Below are positions 7,204-16,709 of a stretch of DNA of 64,000 bases, in pieces. The translations under genes and the position numbers were made by a program. A model generated the notes under the pieces. It saw only the letters and a list, made by a program, of their open reading frames with translations. It made no database searches and was not told the origin of the DNA. This DNA comes from Thermocrispum municipale DSM 44069 (lineage in GTDB: Bacteria; Actinomycetota; Actinomycetes; Mycobacteriales; Pseudonocardiaceae), in NCBI RefSeq assembly GCF_000427825.1, contig NZ_KE386593.1:792941-856940 (forward strand), in the 5' to 3' direction. Positions within the stretch are counted from its first letter, which is position 1. The number at the start of each line of letters is the position of its first letter.

Positions 7204-8337
7204 TCAGTCTTCCTCGTTGCGAACCTCGACACCGATGTCCGGGTTGTCGGTGAACACGCCGTCCACGCCCGCGTCGAAATAGGCCTGGAGCTCCTCGTGG
7301 ATCCGGCCGTAGTGCGCCGGGTTGTCCGACGAGCGGAAGTCGGCTGGCAGGAAGGAGTTCTCCGCACGGAACGTGTAGGGGTGCACGGTCAGCCCGGCGC
7401 GATGCGCATCGCGTACCAGCGCGGTCGGCTCACCGAGCGTCTCGTCCTTGTTCCACGGAATGACCTGCTGCTTGTCCGGGCCGATGCCGTCGGCGTAGCC
7501 GGCGATCTCGCGCAGGCCGGACGGTGTGATCAGGTCGGCGTAGGTGCGCGGGTCGCCGGAGTCGACGAAGTCGTACGGCGCACCCTCGGCGGCCACCAGC
7601 TGCACCAGCGGCACGCGCAGCTGCTTGTCCAGCTCCTTGAGGTTGGACACCTCGAACGACTGCACGAAGACCTTGGCGTTCGGGTGGTTCAGTCCCGCCT
7701 TCTTCAGTGCGGCCACCAGCGGCGGCTCGAGCGGAAGACCGATCTTGCGGAAGTACGTCGGGTGCTTGGTCTCCGGGTAGACGCCGATGGGTCGACCCAG
7801 CTCCTTGGACAGCCGCTTGGCCTCCTGCAGGACCTCGGTGAACGTCGGGATGGTGTACCGCTCGTCGTAGATGGTGTTGCGCTGGCGGACGTCCGGGATG
7901 CGCTCCTTGGCCCGCAGCGTCTTCAGTTCGGCGAGCGTGAAGTCCTCGGTGAACCAGCCACTGATCTCCTGGCCGTCGATGGTCTTGGTGGTCTTGCGGT
8001 CGGCGAACTCCGGGTGGTCGGCCACGTCGGTGGTGCCGCTGATCTCGTTCTCGTGCCTGGCCACCAGGACGCCGTCCTTGGTCGACACCAGGTCCGGCTC
8101 GATGTAGTCGGCACCCATCTGCGCGGCCAACCGGTAGGAGGCCAGCGTGTGTTCCGGGCGATAGCCGGACGATCCACGGTGACCGATGACCACATCCCTG
8201 CTCGCGTGCGGACCGCCCGGATGTCCGGTGGCGAAATCGGACTCCGCCTGGGCGGCCGGCACGACGAAGCCGCACGTGACGACCAGCCCGGCAGCCCCGG
8301 CAAGTACCGCCATGCGTCGAACCCACTTCCTGTACAT
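7204..8337 (-). CDS. glpQ: Secreted glycerophosphodiester phosphodiesterase
   Basis: Hydrolyses glycerophosphodiesters to sn-glycerol 3-phosphate and an alcohol outside the membrane. 377 residues: an Arg-rich n-region, a hydrophobic core and an AQA cleavage site near residue 31 form a signal peptide. The GDPD active-site pattern follows: HRG at 53-55, PEHT at 61-64, Glu80 and Asp82 (metal ligands), and His95 in LVARHE. The length and fold match the periplasmic GlpQ type rather than the short cytosolic type. The ATG has GGAGG five bases upstream; a longer frame exists but would bury the signal peptide. It fits the nearby glpFK theme but is a separate unit. Confidence 0.92.
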   Translation of the reverse strand: MYRKWVRRMAVLAGAAGLVVTCGFVVPAAQAESDFATGHPGGPHASRDVVIGHRGSSGYRPEHTLASYRLAAQMGADYIEPDLVSTKDGVLVARHENEISGTTDVADHPEFADRKTTKTIDGQEISGWFTEDFTLAELKTLRAKERIPDVRQRNTIYDERYTIPTFTEVLQEAKRLSKELGRPIGVYPETKHPTYFRKIGLPLEPPLVAALKKAGLNHPNAKVFVQSFEVSNLKELDKQLRVPLVQLVAAEGAPYDFVDSGDPRTYADLITPSGLREIAGYADGIGPDKQQVIPWNKDETLGEPTALVRDAHRAGLTVHPYTFRAENSFLPADFRSSDNPAHYGRIHEELQAYFDAGVDGVFTDNPDIGVEVRNEED

Positions 8338-8517
8338 GTCGCCCTCCAGCTGGGTCGAACCCTCGATGCGGACCTTGACCGGCCTCGTCAACGGCCGCCT
8401 GTCAGTGGCAATACCTTTCGGTGGCCACGTCGTTAATTTCTCGCACGAGGTGAATTTGGCCAAGGCGCGATACAGTATTCGGGCTTCAGGGTCCGGGCGA
8501 GGGAAGCAGGAGAACAC

Positions 8518-11148
8518 TTGAGCGACCGCGGCGACAGTACGTCGGAGCGGCCGGCCGCACATCCGTCCGCCTCGGACGAACCGCCGATAGGCGGGGACTC
8601 CGGGGCTGCCAGTGGGGACGGCACCGGCGAAGGCGTATTCCGGTGGTTCTCATGGCTGGTCATGGCGCTCGCCGTCGGAGGTGCCGTCGCGACAGCGCTG
8701 CGGGAGCCGCTGACGTTCACCTCGGCGACCATCCCGATGGCGATCGCGTTGCTCGTGGCGTTCGTCGCCGCGGAGACCCTGGCGATCAACATCGACGTCC
8801 GCAGCGGCATCTCGTGGACGGTGTCGTTCACCGAGATTCCGCTGGTCATCGGGCTGCTGGTGGCCGAGTTCGAAGTGGTCCTCGCCGCTCACGTGCTGGC
8901 CGGTGTCGGCACGTTGGTGGCCCGCGGGGTCAACCGTCGCAAGCTCTACAACACCGGCGTCCTGATCATCGAGATCACCTGCGCGTACGCGGTGGCCGCG
9001 GTCGTGACCGATGCCATGGGGGCGAGCGCCACGACATGGCAGGCCGCCTTCGCCGGCGCGGTGGCGGCGCCGGTGGCGAGCACGGTGCTGGCCATGGCCT
9101 CGGTCTGGGTGCTGCGCAACCGGATGAAGCCGGCCACCGGGCTGCGGTTCATGGCCCGCGTGCTGGTCGTCGGCGTGATCAACGCATCGGCCGGGCTGGC
9201 CGGGTACCTGGTTGCCACCGAGGTGCCCGCAGGGTGGCTGCTGGTCGCCGCGATGGGAATCGGCCTGGCCGGGCTGTACTGGGCCTACGGTGACCTGCTC
9301 AGGGAACAGCGGGACATCGACGCGCTGGCCGACGTGAGCCTGATGGTCGCGCGATCCGGCCAGCTGACCGACTCCGGTCTGCCCGGCGAGTTCGGTCCGG
9401 CGGACTGGCAAGCGCTGGCCGCGCGGATCAAGGATCAGCTGGCCGCCCGGCGCGTCGTGCTGCGGCTGCGGCTGGACGGCGCGAGCACGTTGATCACGGT
9501 GGTCGCCGGTGATCCGCTCGAAGGCGATGACGTCACGGCGGACGACCCGCTGATCCGGCTTCAGCACAGCCGCCCGCGGCACGTCCGGATGGTCGACAGC
9601 CGGCCGGACGTCCGACGCGCTCTGCACGCCCGCGGTGCCGACGAAGTGCTGATCTGCCCGCTGCGCAGCGCGACCCAGCTGCTCGGCGTGGTGGAGGCGC
9701 ACGACCGTCGCTCGCGGTGGCGCGGCTTCGCGGCGGCCGACCTGCAGTTGCTGGGGGCGATGTCGGCACACCTGGCGACCGCGCTGGACAACCGCAGGCT
9801 GACCGCGACGCTCAAACACGACGCGTACCACGACCCGCTCACCGGCCTGCTCAACCGCCCGGGCATCTCGCACGCCGCGCGCGGCCCGCTGGCGTCCGGC
9901 CGCACCACCGTGCTGCTGCGGGTCGACCTGGACAACTTCTCCACGGTCTGCGACGCACTCGGCTACGCCTGGGCCGATCGGATGGTCAGCATCGCGGGCA
10001 GGCGGCTGGTCGAGGTGCTCGGCGCCGACGTCCCGGTGGCCAGGTTGGAGGGGGCGTCGTTCGCGGCCCTGCTGACCTGCCCCGAGCCGCTGGCGCATCA
10101 GATCGCCGAGCAGGTGCGCAGCGAGCTGTCCATGCCGTACCCGATCGATCGGTTGACCGTCGAGGCGCACGCGATCGTCGGCTACGCCAGTAGTGACGTC
10201 GACGACGCGGTCGGCCGGATGGATGTCGACGGCCTGCTGCAGCGCGCGGACGTCGCCCTGCGGGCGATCAGCAGCAGCGGCAGCACGGACGAGGTGCGCG
10301 GCTACGTCCCCAGCATGGGGCAGATCTTCATGCGGCGGTTCCAGCTGGTCAGCCAGTTCCGTCAGGCGCTGGAGAGCAACCAGGTCACCGTGCACTACCA
10401 GCCGAAGATCTCGCTGCCGAAACGCACCGTGCTCGGCGTGGAGGCGCTGGTGCGGTGGAAACACCCCGAGTTCGGCGACCTGCACCCCGACGAGTTCATC
10501 CCACCGATCGAAGCCGCCGGACTGATCGGCGCACTCACGTCGTTCGTGCTGGACGAGGCGCTGGCCAGGGCCCGCAAGTGGCTCGACGCCGGCCTGCGCA
10601 TCTCGGTCGCAGTGAACATGAGCGTGCGCAGCCTCTCCGACGAGGAGTTCCCCGGCCTGGTGGCCGCCGCGCTGCAGCGGTTCGAGGTGCCGCCGGAGCT
10701 GCTGACGCTCGAGCTGACCGAGTCCGGGGTGATGGCCGACCGGCAACGGGCGCTGCCCATCCTGCGCGAGCTGCACGCGCTCGGTGTGGTGCTGGCGGTC
10801 GACGACTTCGGCACCGGCTACTCGTCACTGGCGTACTTGCGTCAGCTGCCGGTGGACGAGGTCAAGATCGACAAGAGCTTCGTACTGGGCATGGGCACCG
10901 ACCTCAACGACCTGGCCGTGGTGCGCTCGATCGTCGAACTCGGTCACTCGCTCGGGCTGACCGTGGTCGCCGAAGGCGTCGAGGAGGACGTGGCGCGCGA
11001 TCAGCTCGAGGCGATGGGGTGTGACGTCGCTCAGGGCTACCTGATCTCGCGACCGCTGTCCGAGGAGCGACTCGAGGCGTGGCTGCACGCCCGCACCGCC
11101 CGTGGCCTGGGCGTTCAGTCCGAAACGGTGCTCAAGTTGCTCAGTTGA
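8518..11148 (+). CDS. Membrane c-di-GMP phosphodiesterase with degenerate GGDEF domain
   Basis: 876 residues. Order: hydrophobic N-terminal sensor of about eight helices (residues about 40-260), GAF-like domain (about 275-430), GGDEF domain (about 433-590) and EAL domain (about 620-860). The GGDEF signature is replaced by EGASF, so diguanylate cyclase activity is not expected. The EAL part keeps the catalytic set: EALVRW (from residue 642), NMS, ELTES, DDFGTGYSS, KIDKSF, EGVE and QGY. It probably degrades c-di-GMP under control of a membrane signal. The start is TTG with AGGAGA five bases upstream. Divergent from glpQ and followed by a hairpin terminator. Confidence 0.92.
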   Translation: MSDRGDSTSERPAAHPSASDEPPIGGDSGAASGDGTGEGVFRWFSWLVMALAVGGAVATALREPLTFTSATIPMAIALLVAFVAAETLAINIDVRSGISWTVSFTEIPLVIGLLVAEFEVVLAAHVLAGVGTLVARGVNRRKLYNTGVLIIEITCAYAVAAVVTDAMGASATTWQAAFAGAVAAPVASTVLAMASVWVLRNRMKPATGLRFMARVLVVGVINASAGLAGYLVATEVPAGWLLVAAMGIGLAGLYWAYGDLLREQRDIDALADVSLMVARSGQLTDSGLPGEFGPADWQALAARIKDQLAARRVVLRLRLDGASTLITVVAGDPLEGDDVTADDPLIRLQHSRPRHVRMVDSRPDVRRALHARGADEVLICPLRSATQLLGVVEAHDRRSRWRGFAAADLQLLGAMSAHLATALDNRRLTATLKHDAYHDPLTGLLNRPGISHAARGPLASGRTTVLLRVDLDNFSTVCDALGYAWADRMVSIAGRRLVEVLGADVPVARLEGASFAALLTCPEPLAHQIAEQVRSELSMPYPIDRLTVEAHAIVGYASSDVDDAVGRMDVDGLLQRADVALRAISSSGSTDEVRGYVPSMGQIFMRRFQLVSQFRQALESNQVTVHYQPKISLPKRTVLGVEALVRWKHPEFGDLHPDEFIPPIEAAGLIGALTSFVLDEALARARKWLDAGLRISVAVNMSVRSLSDEEFPGLVAAALQRFEVPPELLTLELTESGVMADRQRALPILRELHALGVVLAVDDFGTGYSSLAYLRQLPVDEVKIDKSFVLGMGTDLNDLAVVRSIVELGHSLGLTVVAEGVEEDVARDQLEAMGCDVAQGYLISRPLSEERLEAWLHARTARGLGVQSETVLKLLS

Positions 11149-11158
11149 CCCCCCGCTG

Positions 11159-11183
11159 TACAACCCCCTGCGGGCGGGTTGTA
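11159..11183 (+). terminator. Hairpin terminator after the EAL gene
   Basis: An 8-bp stem TACAACCC/GGGTTGTA (11159-11166 with 11176-11183) followed by AAGTTTC, 10 bases past the stop and just upstream of the tRNA genes. Confidence 0.6.
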
Positions 11184-11210
11184 AAGTTTCTGGTGCTCGA
11201 GCGAGAGCAC

Positions 11211-11286
11211 GCCCCTTTAGCTCAGTCGGCAGAGCGTCTCCATGGTAAGGAGAAGGTCTACGGTTCGATTCCGTAAAGGGGCTCCA
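11211..11286 (+). tRNA. thrT: tRNA-Thr (GGT anticodon)
   Basis: Full cloverleaf: acceptor GCCCCTT/AAGGGGC, anticodon stem TCTCC/GGAGA with loop ATGGTAA (anticodon GGT), T-arm TACGG-TTCGATT-CCGTA, discriminator T and an encoded CCA end. It reads ACC/ACT threonine codons. Together with the next tRNA-Met it precedes rpmG, the same order as thrT-metT-rpmG2 in Mycobacterium. Confidence 0.96.
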
Positions 11287-11298
11287 AGCCAACCACAT

Positions 11299-11372
11299 GG
11301 CGGGGTAGCTCAGGTGGTTAGAGCACACGGCTCATAATCGTGGTGTCGCGGGTTCAAGTCCCGCCCCCGCTA
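11299..11372 (+). tRNA. metT: tRNA-Met (CAT), elongator type
   Basis: Acceptor GGCGGGG/CCCCGCT, anticodon stem CACGG/TCGTG with loop CTCATAA, T-arm GCGGG-TTCAAGT-CCCGC, discriminator A; CCA is not encoded. It lacks the three G:C pairs and the 1:72 mismatch of initiator tRNA. A CAT tRNA can also be lysidine-modified tRNA-Ile2, but the sequence and position match actinobacterial elongator metT. Confidence 0.93.
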
Positions 11373-11426
11373 CGCGAGTAAGTAGTTCGAGAAGGCGCCA
11401 CGGCGCGCCACGAGGAAGGACACGCA

Positions 11427-11591
11427 GTGGCTGCCACCGATGTGCGACCGAAGATCACGCTGGCGTGTGAGGAGTGCAAGCACCGCAACTACATCACGCG
11501 CAAGAACAAGCGGAACAACCCGGATCGGCTCGAGCTGAAGAAGTTCTGCATGAACTGCGGCAAGCACCAGCTGCACAAGGAGACCCGCTGA
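11427..11591 (+). CDS. rpmG: 50S ribosomal protein L33, zinc-ribbon form
   Basis: 54 residues. A small basic protein of the large ribosomal subunit near the E site. Two CxxC pairs (Cys14/Cys17 and Cys41/Cys44) form the zinc ribbon, so this is the zinc-containing paralogue; many actinobacteria also keep a cysteine-free copy for zinc starvation. GTG start with AGGAAGGA about 6 bases upstream. It begins the rpmG-hadA-hadB cluster conserved across the class. Confidence 0.96.
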   Translation: MAATDVRPKITLACEECKHRNYITRKNKRNNPDRLELKKFCMNCGKHQLHKETR

Positions 11592-11621
11592 CCCGTCCCG
11601 GCCGGCGGATAAGCTCCTGAC

Positions 11622-12071
11622 GTGGCACTCAGTCAGTCATTCGTCGGGCGGTGCTATCCGCCCAAGGGAACGTACGAAGTCAGTCGGGAAAAGATCGCCG
11701 AGTTCGCCGACGCGATCGGTGACACCAGCCCGCTCAGCCGCGACAAGGCGGCCGCGCAAGCCGCGGGCTACCCGGACGTCATCGCCCCTCCGACGTTCTT
11801 GACGATCATCAACCTGGACGCCATCAACGCGATCATCAACGACCCCGAGCTGGGTCTTGACTACTCGCGGATGGTGCACGGCGACCAGCGTTTCCACTAC
11901 ACCCGCCCGGTGCACGCGGGCGACAAGCTGCGCATCACCACCTACGTCGACGAGATCTTCGACCGGATGGGCAACGACTTTCTGAACCTGCGCGCCGAGA
12001 TCACCGACGAGTCCGACGAGCTGGTGTGCACCACTCGTGCCCAGCTGGTCGTCCGGGGAGCGGACGCATGA
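11622..12071 (+). CDS. hadA: HadA-like (3R)-hydroxyacyl-ACP dehydratase subunit
   Basis: 149-residue single hot-dog domain of the FAS1-like/UPF0336 dehydratase family. In Mycobacterium HadA pairs with HadB to dehydrate 3-hydroxyacyl-ACP in FAS-II; HadA supplies structure and substrate tunnel and lacks the catalytic Asp/His pair, and I see none here. The pattern FADAIGDTSPL and PPTFLTI is typical. GTG start with only a weak purine-rich upstream site. Its stop overlaps the hadB ATG (ATGA), so the two are translationally coupled. The acyl substrate in this organism is unknown. Confidence 0.9.
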   Translation: MALSQSFVGRCYPPKGTYEVSREKIAEFADAIGDTSPLSRDKAAAQAAGYPDVIAPPTFLTIINLDAINAIINDPELGLDYSRMVHGDQRFHYTRPVHAGDKLRITTYVDEIFDRMGNDFLNLRAEITDESDELVCTTRAQLVVRGADA

Positions 12072-12487
12072 CCGCTGATCTGTCCGCCGTGGAGGTCGGC
12101 ACGCAGCTGCCGCCGCTGACCGCCCGGATCACCCGCAAGGACCTGATCCGTTACGCGGGTGCGTCGCTGGACTTCAACCCGATCCACTGGAGCGACCGGC
12201 AGGCCACCGAGTCCGGCCTGCCCGGCGTGATCGCCCACGGCATGCTCACCATGGCGCTGGCCGGCCGCCTGGTCACCGAGTGGGCCGGGGACTCCGGCCG
12301 GGTGATCGATCTGTTCGCGCGGTTCACCCGCCCGGTCGTGGTGCCGGACGACGACACCGGCGCCGAGGTCGAGCTCACCGGAAAAGTCACCGAGGTGGCG
12401 GACGGGAAAGCCACCGTGGCCGTCACCGCGAAGTTCGAAGGCCGCCCGGTGCTCGGCAAGGCGACCGCTGTCGTCCGCATCGACTGA
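12068..12487 (+). CDS. hadB: HadB-like (3R)-hydroxyacyl-ACP dehydratase, catalytic subunit
   Basis: 139-residue MaoC-type hot-dog protein. The hydratase-2 active-site motif is DFNPIHWSD, with Asp35 and His40 as the expected catalytic pair, followed by GLPGVIAHGML. It should form a heterodimer with HadA. In mycobacteria hadC follows directly; here a bidirectional terminator and an opposing aminotransferase gene occupy that place. Confidence 0.93.
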   Translation: MTADLSAVEVGTQLPPLTARITRKDLIRYAGASLDFNPIHWSDRQATESGLPGVIAHGMLTMALAGRLVTEWAGDSGRVIDLFARFTRPVVVPDDDTGAEVELTGKVTEVADGKATVAVTAKFEGRPVLGKATAVVRID

Positions 12488-12503
12488 CGACGTCTCGAAG
12501 CAG

Positions 12504-12545
12504 CGAAAAGTCCGCTGGAGCCGGCCTGCTCCAGCGGACTTTTCG
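12504..12545. terminator. Bidirectional terminator between hadB and the aminotransferase
   Basis: A 17-bp perfect stem (12504-12520 with 12529-12545) with an 8-base loop. The arms contain AAAA and TTTT at the base, so U-tracts form in both directions. It serves both converging genes. Confidence 0.92.
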
Positions 12546-12550
12546 TCGGC

Positions 12551-13774
12551 TCAGTGCACCTCGCTGAGCAGTTTGCCCAGTCGCGAGACACCCTCCACCA
12601 GGTCGTCGTCGGCCAGTGCGTAGGACATCCGGAAGTAGCCGGGCGTGCCGAACGCCTCACCGGGCACGATGGCCACTTCGGCGTGCTGCAGCACCAGGTC
12701 GGCCAGCTCCACGGTGTTGGTCGGGGTCGACCCGCGCAGCGGCTTGCCGAGGAACGACTTCATCGACGGGTAGGCGTAGAACGCCCCCTGCGGCGTGGGG
12801 CAGTCGACCCCGGGGATCTCCGACAGCATCGACACGATCTTGCGGCGCCGGGCGTCGAAGACCTTGCGCATCTCCGCGACAGCGTCCAGCGGGCCCGAGA
12901 TCGCCGCCAGAGCGGCCTGCTGGGCCACGTTGGACACATTGCCGCACAGGTGCGACTGGAACGACGTGGCGGCCTTGATGACGTCCTGCGGGCCGTGGAT
13001 CCAGCCGACCCGCCACCCGGTCATCGAGTACGTCTTGGCGACGCCGTTGAGCACCAGGGTGGTGTCGGCCAGCTCCGGCACCGCCTTGGTGATCGCGGTG
13101 GCCTCGACGCCGTCGTAGACCAGATGTTCGTAGATCTCGTCGGTGATCACCCAGATGCCGTGCTCCAGCGCCCAGCGGCCGATCGCCTCGACCTGCTCGC
13201 GCGGGTAGACCGCCCCGGTCGGGTTCGACGGGGAGTTGAACAGCAGCACCTTGGTGCGCTCGGTGCGCGCGGCCTCGAGTTGCTCGACGGTGACCAGGTA
13301 CCCGGTCGACTCGTCCGCGGTCACCTGCACCGGAACCGCGCCTGCCAGCTTGATCGACTCCGGGTACGTGGTCCAGTACGGCGCCAGCAGCAGCACTTCG
13401 TCACCCGGGTCGCACAGCGTGGCGAACGCGGAATAGACGGCCTGCTTGCCGCCGTTGGTCACCAGCACCTGGGACGGGCTGATCTCGACACCGGAGTCGC
13501 GCAGCGTCTTGGCGGCGATCGCTTCGCGCAGCTGGGGCAGGCCGGCGGCCGCGGTGTAGCCGTGGTTGGCGCGGTCGCGCACCGCCTTGGCTGCCGCCTC
13601 CACCACGTAGTCCGGGGTGGGGAAGTCGGGCTGACCAGCGCCGAAGCCGATCACCGGGACGCCTTGCGCCTTGAGCTCCTTGGCCTTCGCGTCCACCGCC
13701 AAGGTGGCGGAGGGCTCGATCGAGGCGATACGCTCGGATATCCGACGGGCTTGCGCTGTGTGTGAAACGGCCAT
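12551..13774 (-). CDS. aspC: Aspartate aminotransferase, class I PLP enzyme
   Basis: Transfers the amino group between aspartate and 2-oxoglutarate, linking the TCA cycle with amino-acid pools. 407 residues, close to the I-beta/gamma bacterial AspAT length. Visible are the substrate-loop [12 protein letters not shown] (43-54), SPSNPTG (181-187), [12 protein letters not shown] and the PLP lysine Lys247 in [13 protein letters not shown]. Exact amino-donor range cannot be told. It is placed opposite to the hadAB-secE genes, where Mycobacterium has hadC, and ends at the shared terminator. Confidence 0.92.
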   Translation of the reverse strand: MAVSHTAQARRISERIASIEPSATLAVDAKAKELKAQGVPVIGFGAGQPDFPTPDYVVEAAAKAVRDRANHGYTAAAGLPQLREAIAAKTLRDSGVEISPSQVLVTNGGKQAVYSAFATLCDPGDEVLLLAPYWTTYPESIKLAGAVPVQVTADESTGYLVTVEQLEAARTERTKVLLFNSPSNPTGAVYPREQVEAIGRWALEHGIWVITDEIYEHLVYDGVEATAITKAVPELADTTLVLNGVAKTYSMTGWRVGWIHGPQDVIKAATSFQSHLCGNVSNVAQQAALAAISGPLDAVAEMRKVFDARRRKIVSMLSEIPGVDCPTPQGAFYAYPSMKSFLGKPLRGSTPTNTVELADLVLQHAEVAIVPGEAFGTPGYFRMSYALADDDLVEGVSRLGKLLSEVH

Positions 13775-13921
13775 GCGTGCATCGTTTCACGGGACCGAGC
13801 GGCGGCACGAGTCGGCGTTGCCGTACACTTCCCAACTTGGAACGTCGATTACCGTGCACCCCGGGATCGCCACGGGGTTGGGTTCGCGTGTCCGCACCGG
13901 GTCGAGCGGAAGTTCGGCCGG

Positions 13922-13994
<73 letters not shown>

Positions 13995-14033
13995 CAAAGT
14001 GAACAGACTGGCCACCAGCTAAGGAGTTCAGGC

Positions 14034-14447
14034 GTGAGCGACGACGGCGCGAAGGGCAACGGCGAGGACGAGCAGCGTCCCCGTCGGCCGGAGACCGCCG
14101 CAGGTCGGCGTGCCCGGCGGCGCGCTGCCGGCGACGAGGCCAAGCAGCCCGCCGCCGTCGGCGCGAGCAAGGCCGGTCGTGGCTCGTCCGCCTCGAAGCC
14201 CGCCAAGGGCAAGGGTTCCGGCACGGCGGCCACCAAACGGGACGACGAGGAGAAGCGGTCGATCTTCGCCCGGATCGCTCGCTTCTTGCGGGAAGTCGTC
14301 GCGGAGCTGCGCAAGGTCATCTGGCCGACCCGCAAGCAGATGGTCACCTACACCGCGGTCGTGCTCGCCTTCGTCGCCTTCATGGTGGCGCTGGTCTGGG
14401 TGCTGGACTGGGTGTTCGCCAAGGCCGTCTTCGGGCTGTTCGGCTGA
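14034..14447 (+). CDS. secE: Preprotein translocase subunit SecE
   Basis: 137 residues. Clamp subunit of the SecYEG channel. The first 70 or so residues are Ala/Gly/Lys/Arg-rich and probably disordered, an extension common in actinobacteria. The conserved core follows: an amphipathic helix with [19 protein letters not shown], then one transmembrane helix to the C terminus. GTG start with AAGGAG 7 bases upstream; the frame is open further but would run into the tRNA. It is followed 36 bases later by nusG. Confidence 0.95.
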   Translation: MSDDGAKGNGEDEQRPRRPETAAGRRARRRAAGDEAKQPAAVGASKAGRGSSASKPAKGKGSGTAATKRDDEEKRSIFARIARFLREVVAELRKVIWPTRKQMVTYTAVVLAFVAFMVALVWVLDWVFAKAVFGLFG

Positions 14448-14483
14448 TCGGCGCGAGCGAAGAGAGATTGTGAGGACTGCAAC

Positions 14484-15275
14484 GTGACCTCGGACAACGC
14501 AGCCAACGGTGCTGCTGTCGACGCCGCGGAGGAAGCCGTGGCCGACGAGCACCAGCCGGAGACTGCCGAGGAGACCGCCGAGACCGCCACGGCCGAGGCC
14601 ACCGACGCGGACACGGCGGACGCTGACGCCTCCGTCGCGGCCGACGCTGACGAGGAGCCCGACCCGGAGCAGAAGTTGCGCGAAGAGCTCAGCAAGCTGC
14701 CCGGGCAGTGGTACGTGGTGCACTCCTACGCGGGCTACGAGAACAAGGTCAAGGCCAACCTCGAGATGCGGCGGCAGACGCTGGACGTCGAGGACTACAT
14801 CTTCCAGATCGAGGTGCCGACCGAAGAGGTCACCGAGATCAAGAACGGCCAGCGCAAGCAGGTGCAGCGCAAGGTGCTGCCCGGCTACATCCTGGTCCGC
14901 ATGGAGCTCAACGACGCCTCGTGGGCGGCGGTGCGCAACACCCCGGGCGTGACCGGGTTCATCGGTGCGACGAACAACCCGTCGCCGCTGAGCCTGGACG
15001 ACGTGGTGAAGTTCCTGCTGCCCAAGGAGGAGAAGGCAGCACCGTCGAAGGCGAAGGCCGGTGCCGAGCAGGCCGACGACGCCGGTGCCGCCGAGGCCAT
15101 CGAGGTCGACTTCGAGGTCGGCGAGTCGGTCACCGTCATGGACGGCCCGTTCGCGACGCTGCCCGCCACGATCTCCGAAGTCAACCCGGTTGCCCAGAAG
15201 CTGAAGGTGCTCGTGTCCATCTTCGGCCGGGAGACGCCGGTCGAGCTGGGCTTCCACCAAGTCTCCAAGATCTGA
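14484..15275 (+). CDS. nusG: Transcription elongation/antitermination factor NusG
   Basis: 263 residues. Binds RNA polymerase and links it to Rho or the ribosome. An N-terminal acidic, Ala/Glu/Thr-rich extension of about 65 residues precedes the NGN domain (starting [17 protein letters not shown]). A linker of about 30 residues follows, and then the KOW motif near [18 protein letters not shown] start with a GAGGA site upstream. The extension is typical of actinobacterial NusG. Same strand as secE and rplK. Confidence 0.96.
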   Translation: MTSDNAANGAAVDAAEEAVADEHQPETAEETAETATAEATDADTADADASVAADADEEPDPEQKLREELSKLPGQWYVVHSYAGYENKVKANLEMRRQTLDVEDYIFQIEVPTEEVTEIKNGQRKQVQRKVLPGYILVRMELNDASWAAVRNTPGVTGFIGATNNPSPLSLDDVVKFLLPKEEKAAPSKAKAGAEQADDAGAAEAIEVDFEVGESVTVMDGPFATLPATISEVNPVAQKLKVLVSIFGRETPVELGFHQVSKI

Positions 15276-15357
15276 CGGTCACACAGCGGACCGGCAGAAC
15301 TTGTAGGAACCCGCGCTACGGCAGGTGCGCGGGAGGAACCACACACAAGGAAACGAC

Positions 15358-15789
15358 ATGCCACCCAAGAAGAAGAAGCTGGCGGCGATCATCAAGCTGC
15401 AGATCGCCGCAGGCCAGGCCAACCCGGCCCCGCCGGTCGGCCCCGCGCTGGGTCAGCACGGCGTGAACATCATGGAGTTCTGCAAGGCCTACAACGCCGC
15501 GACCGAATCGCAGCGCGGCAACGTGGTGCCGGTGGAGATCTCCGTCTACGAGGACCGCTCGTTCGACTTCAAGCTCAAGACCCCGCCGGCGGCGAAGCTG
15601 CTGCTGAAGGCCGCAGGTGTGGACAAGGGCTCCGGCGAGCCGCACAAGAACAAGGTCGGCACGGTGACCTGGGACCAGGTCAAGGAGATCGCCGAGACCA
15701 AGAAGGCCGATCTCAACGCCACCGACGTCGAGCAGGCGGCCAAGATCATCGCCGGCACCGCCCGGTCGATGGGCATCACGGTCGAGTAA
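15358..15789 (+). CDS. rplK: 50S ribosomal protein L11
   Basis: 143 residues; part of the GTPase-associated centre, which stimulates EF-Tu and EF-G. Starts [16 protein letters not shown], with the conserved [13 protein letters not shown] loop (thiostrepton-proximal N-terminal domain). ATG with AAGGAAA upstream; an in-frame upstream ATG lacks a site and would add a non-family extension. It forms a pair with rplA, 69 bases downstream. Confidence 0.97.
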   Translation: MPPKKKKLAAIIKLQIAAGQANPAPPVGPALGQHGVNIMEFCKAYNAATESQRGNVVPVEISVYEDRSFDFKLKTPPAAKLLLKAAGVDKGSGEPHKNKVGTVTWDQVKEIAETKKADLNATDVEQAAKIIAGTARSMGITVE

Positions 15790-15858
15790 TCACCAACCCC
15801 CAGTGGGAGGGCCACGCGCTGGCCCGGACACCACAACTGATCCGCAAAGGACAGCATC

Positions 15859-16581
15859 ATGGCAAAGCGCAGCAAGAGCTATCTGCAGGCGGCGGAGAAG
15901 ATCGACCGCAGCAGGCTGTACGCACCGCTCGAGGCGATCAAGCTCGCCAAGGAAACCTCCACCACCAAGATGGACGCGACGGTCGAGGTCGCCATGCGCC
16001 TGGGCGTTGACCCGCGCAAGGCGGACCAGATGGTCCGGGGCACCGTGAACCTGCCGCACGGCACCGGTAAGACCGTCCGGGTCGCTGTCTTCGCGACCGG
16101 TGAGAAGGCGGCGGAGGCCGAGCAGGCCGGCGCCGAGGTGGTCGGCAGCGACGACCTGATCGAGCGCATCCAGGGCGGCTGGCTGGACTTCGACGCCGCG
16201 ATCGCCACGCCGGACCAGATGGCCAAGGTGGGTCGCGTCGCCCGCATCCTGGGTCCGCGTGGCCTGATGCCGAACCCGAAGACCGGCACCGTGACGCCGA
16301 ACGTGGCCAAGGCGGTGTCCGACATCAAGGGCGGCAAGGTCAGTTTCCGAGTGGACAAGCAGGCCAACCTGCACTTCATCATCGGCAAGGCGTCGTTCGA
16401 CGTGGAGAAGCTGGTGGAGAACTACGCCGCCGCGCTGGACGAGATCCTGCGGGCCAAGCCGTCGGCGGCGAAGGGCCGGTACCTGAAGAAGGTCACCGTC
16501 ACCACGACGATGGGCCCTGGCATCCCGGTCGACCCGTCCCGCACCCGCAACCTGCTGGAGCCGGAGTCGTCGGCGGCCTGA
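15859..16581 (+). CDS. rplA: 50S ribosomal protein L1
   Basis: 240 residues; forms the L1 stalk and in many bacteria represses the L11-L1 transcript. Family segments [19 protein letters not shown] and [15 protein letters not shown] are present. ATG start after AAAGGA. A terminator follows directly, so the L11-L1 operon closes here. Confidence 0.97.
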   Translation: MAKRSKSYLQAAEKIDRSRLYAPLEAIKLAKETSTTKMDATVEVAMRLGVDPRKADQMVRGTVNLPHGTGKTVRVAVFATGEKAAEAEQAGAEVVGSDDLIERIQGGWLDFDAAIATPDQMAKVGRVARILGPRGLMPNPKTGTVTPNVAKAVSDIKGGKVSFRVDKQANLHFIIGKASFDVEKLVENYAAALDEILRAKPSAAKGRYLKKVTVTTTMGPGIPVDPSRTRNLLEPESSAA

Positions 16582-16599
16582 TACGCCGAGAAGCCACCT

Positions 16600-16632
16600 G
16601 AAGGGCGGCCCGCAGCGTGCGGGTCGCCCTTC
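16600..16632 (+). terminator. Intrinsic terminator after rplA
   Basis: A 15-bp stem with one G-T wobble (16600-16614 with 16618-16632), a 3-base loop, then GGCTTTGTCT. It lies 18 bases past the rplA stop. Confidence 0.85.
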
Positions 16633-16709
16633 GGCTTTGTCTGGGAAGCTTCGTGTCCTCGGACAGCGTTAAGGCGCCGGCTCGCGGCCTGTCGGTGGCG
16701 ACGGCTATC

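Noticed and set aside
11299-11372. Initiator tRNA-Met
   Set aside because: It lacks the mismatched 1:72 pair and the three G:C pairs of the initiator anticodon stem. The thrT-metT-rpmG setting fits the elongator.
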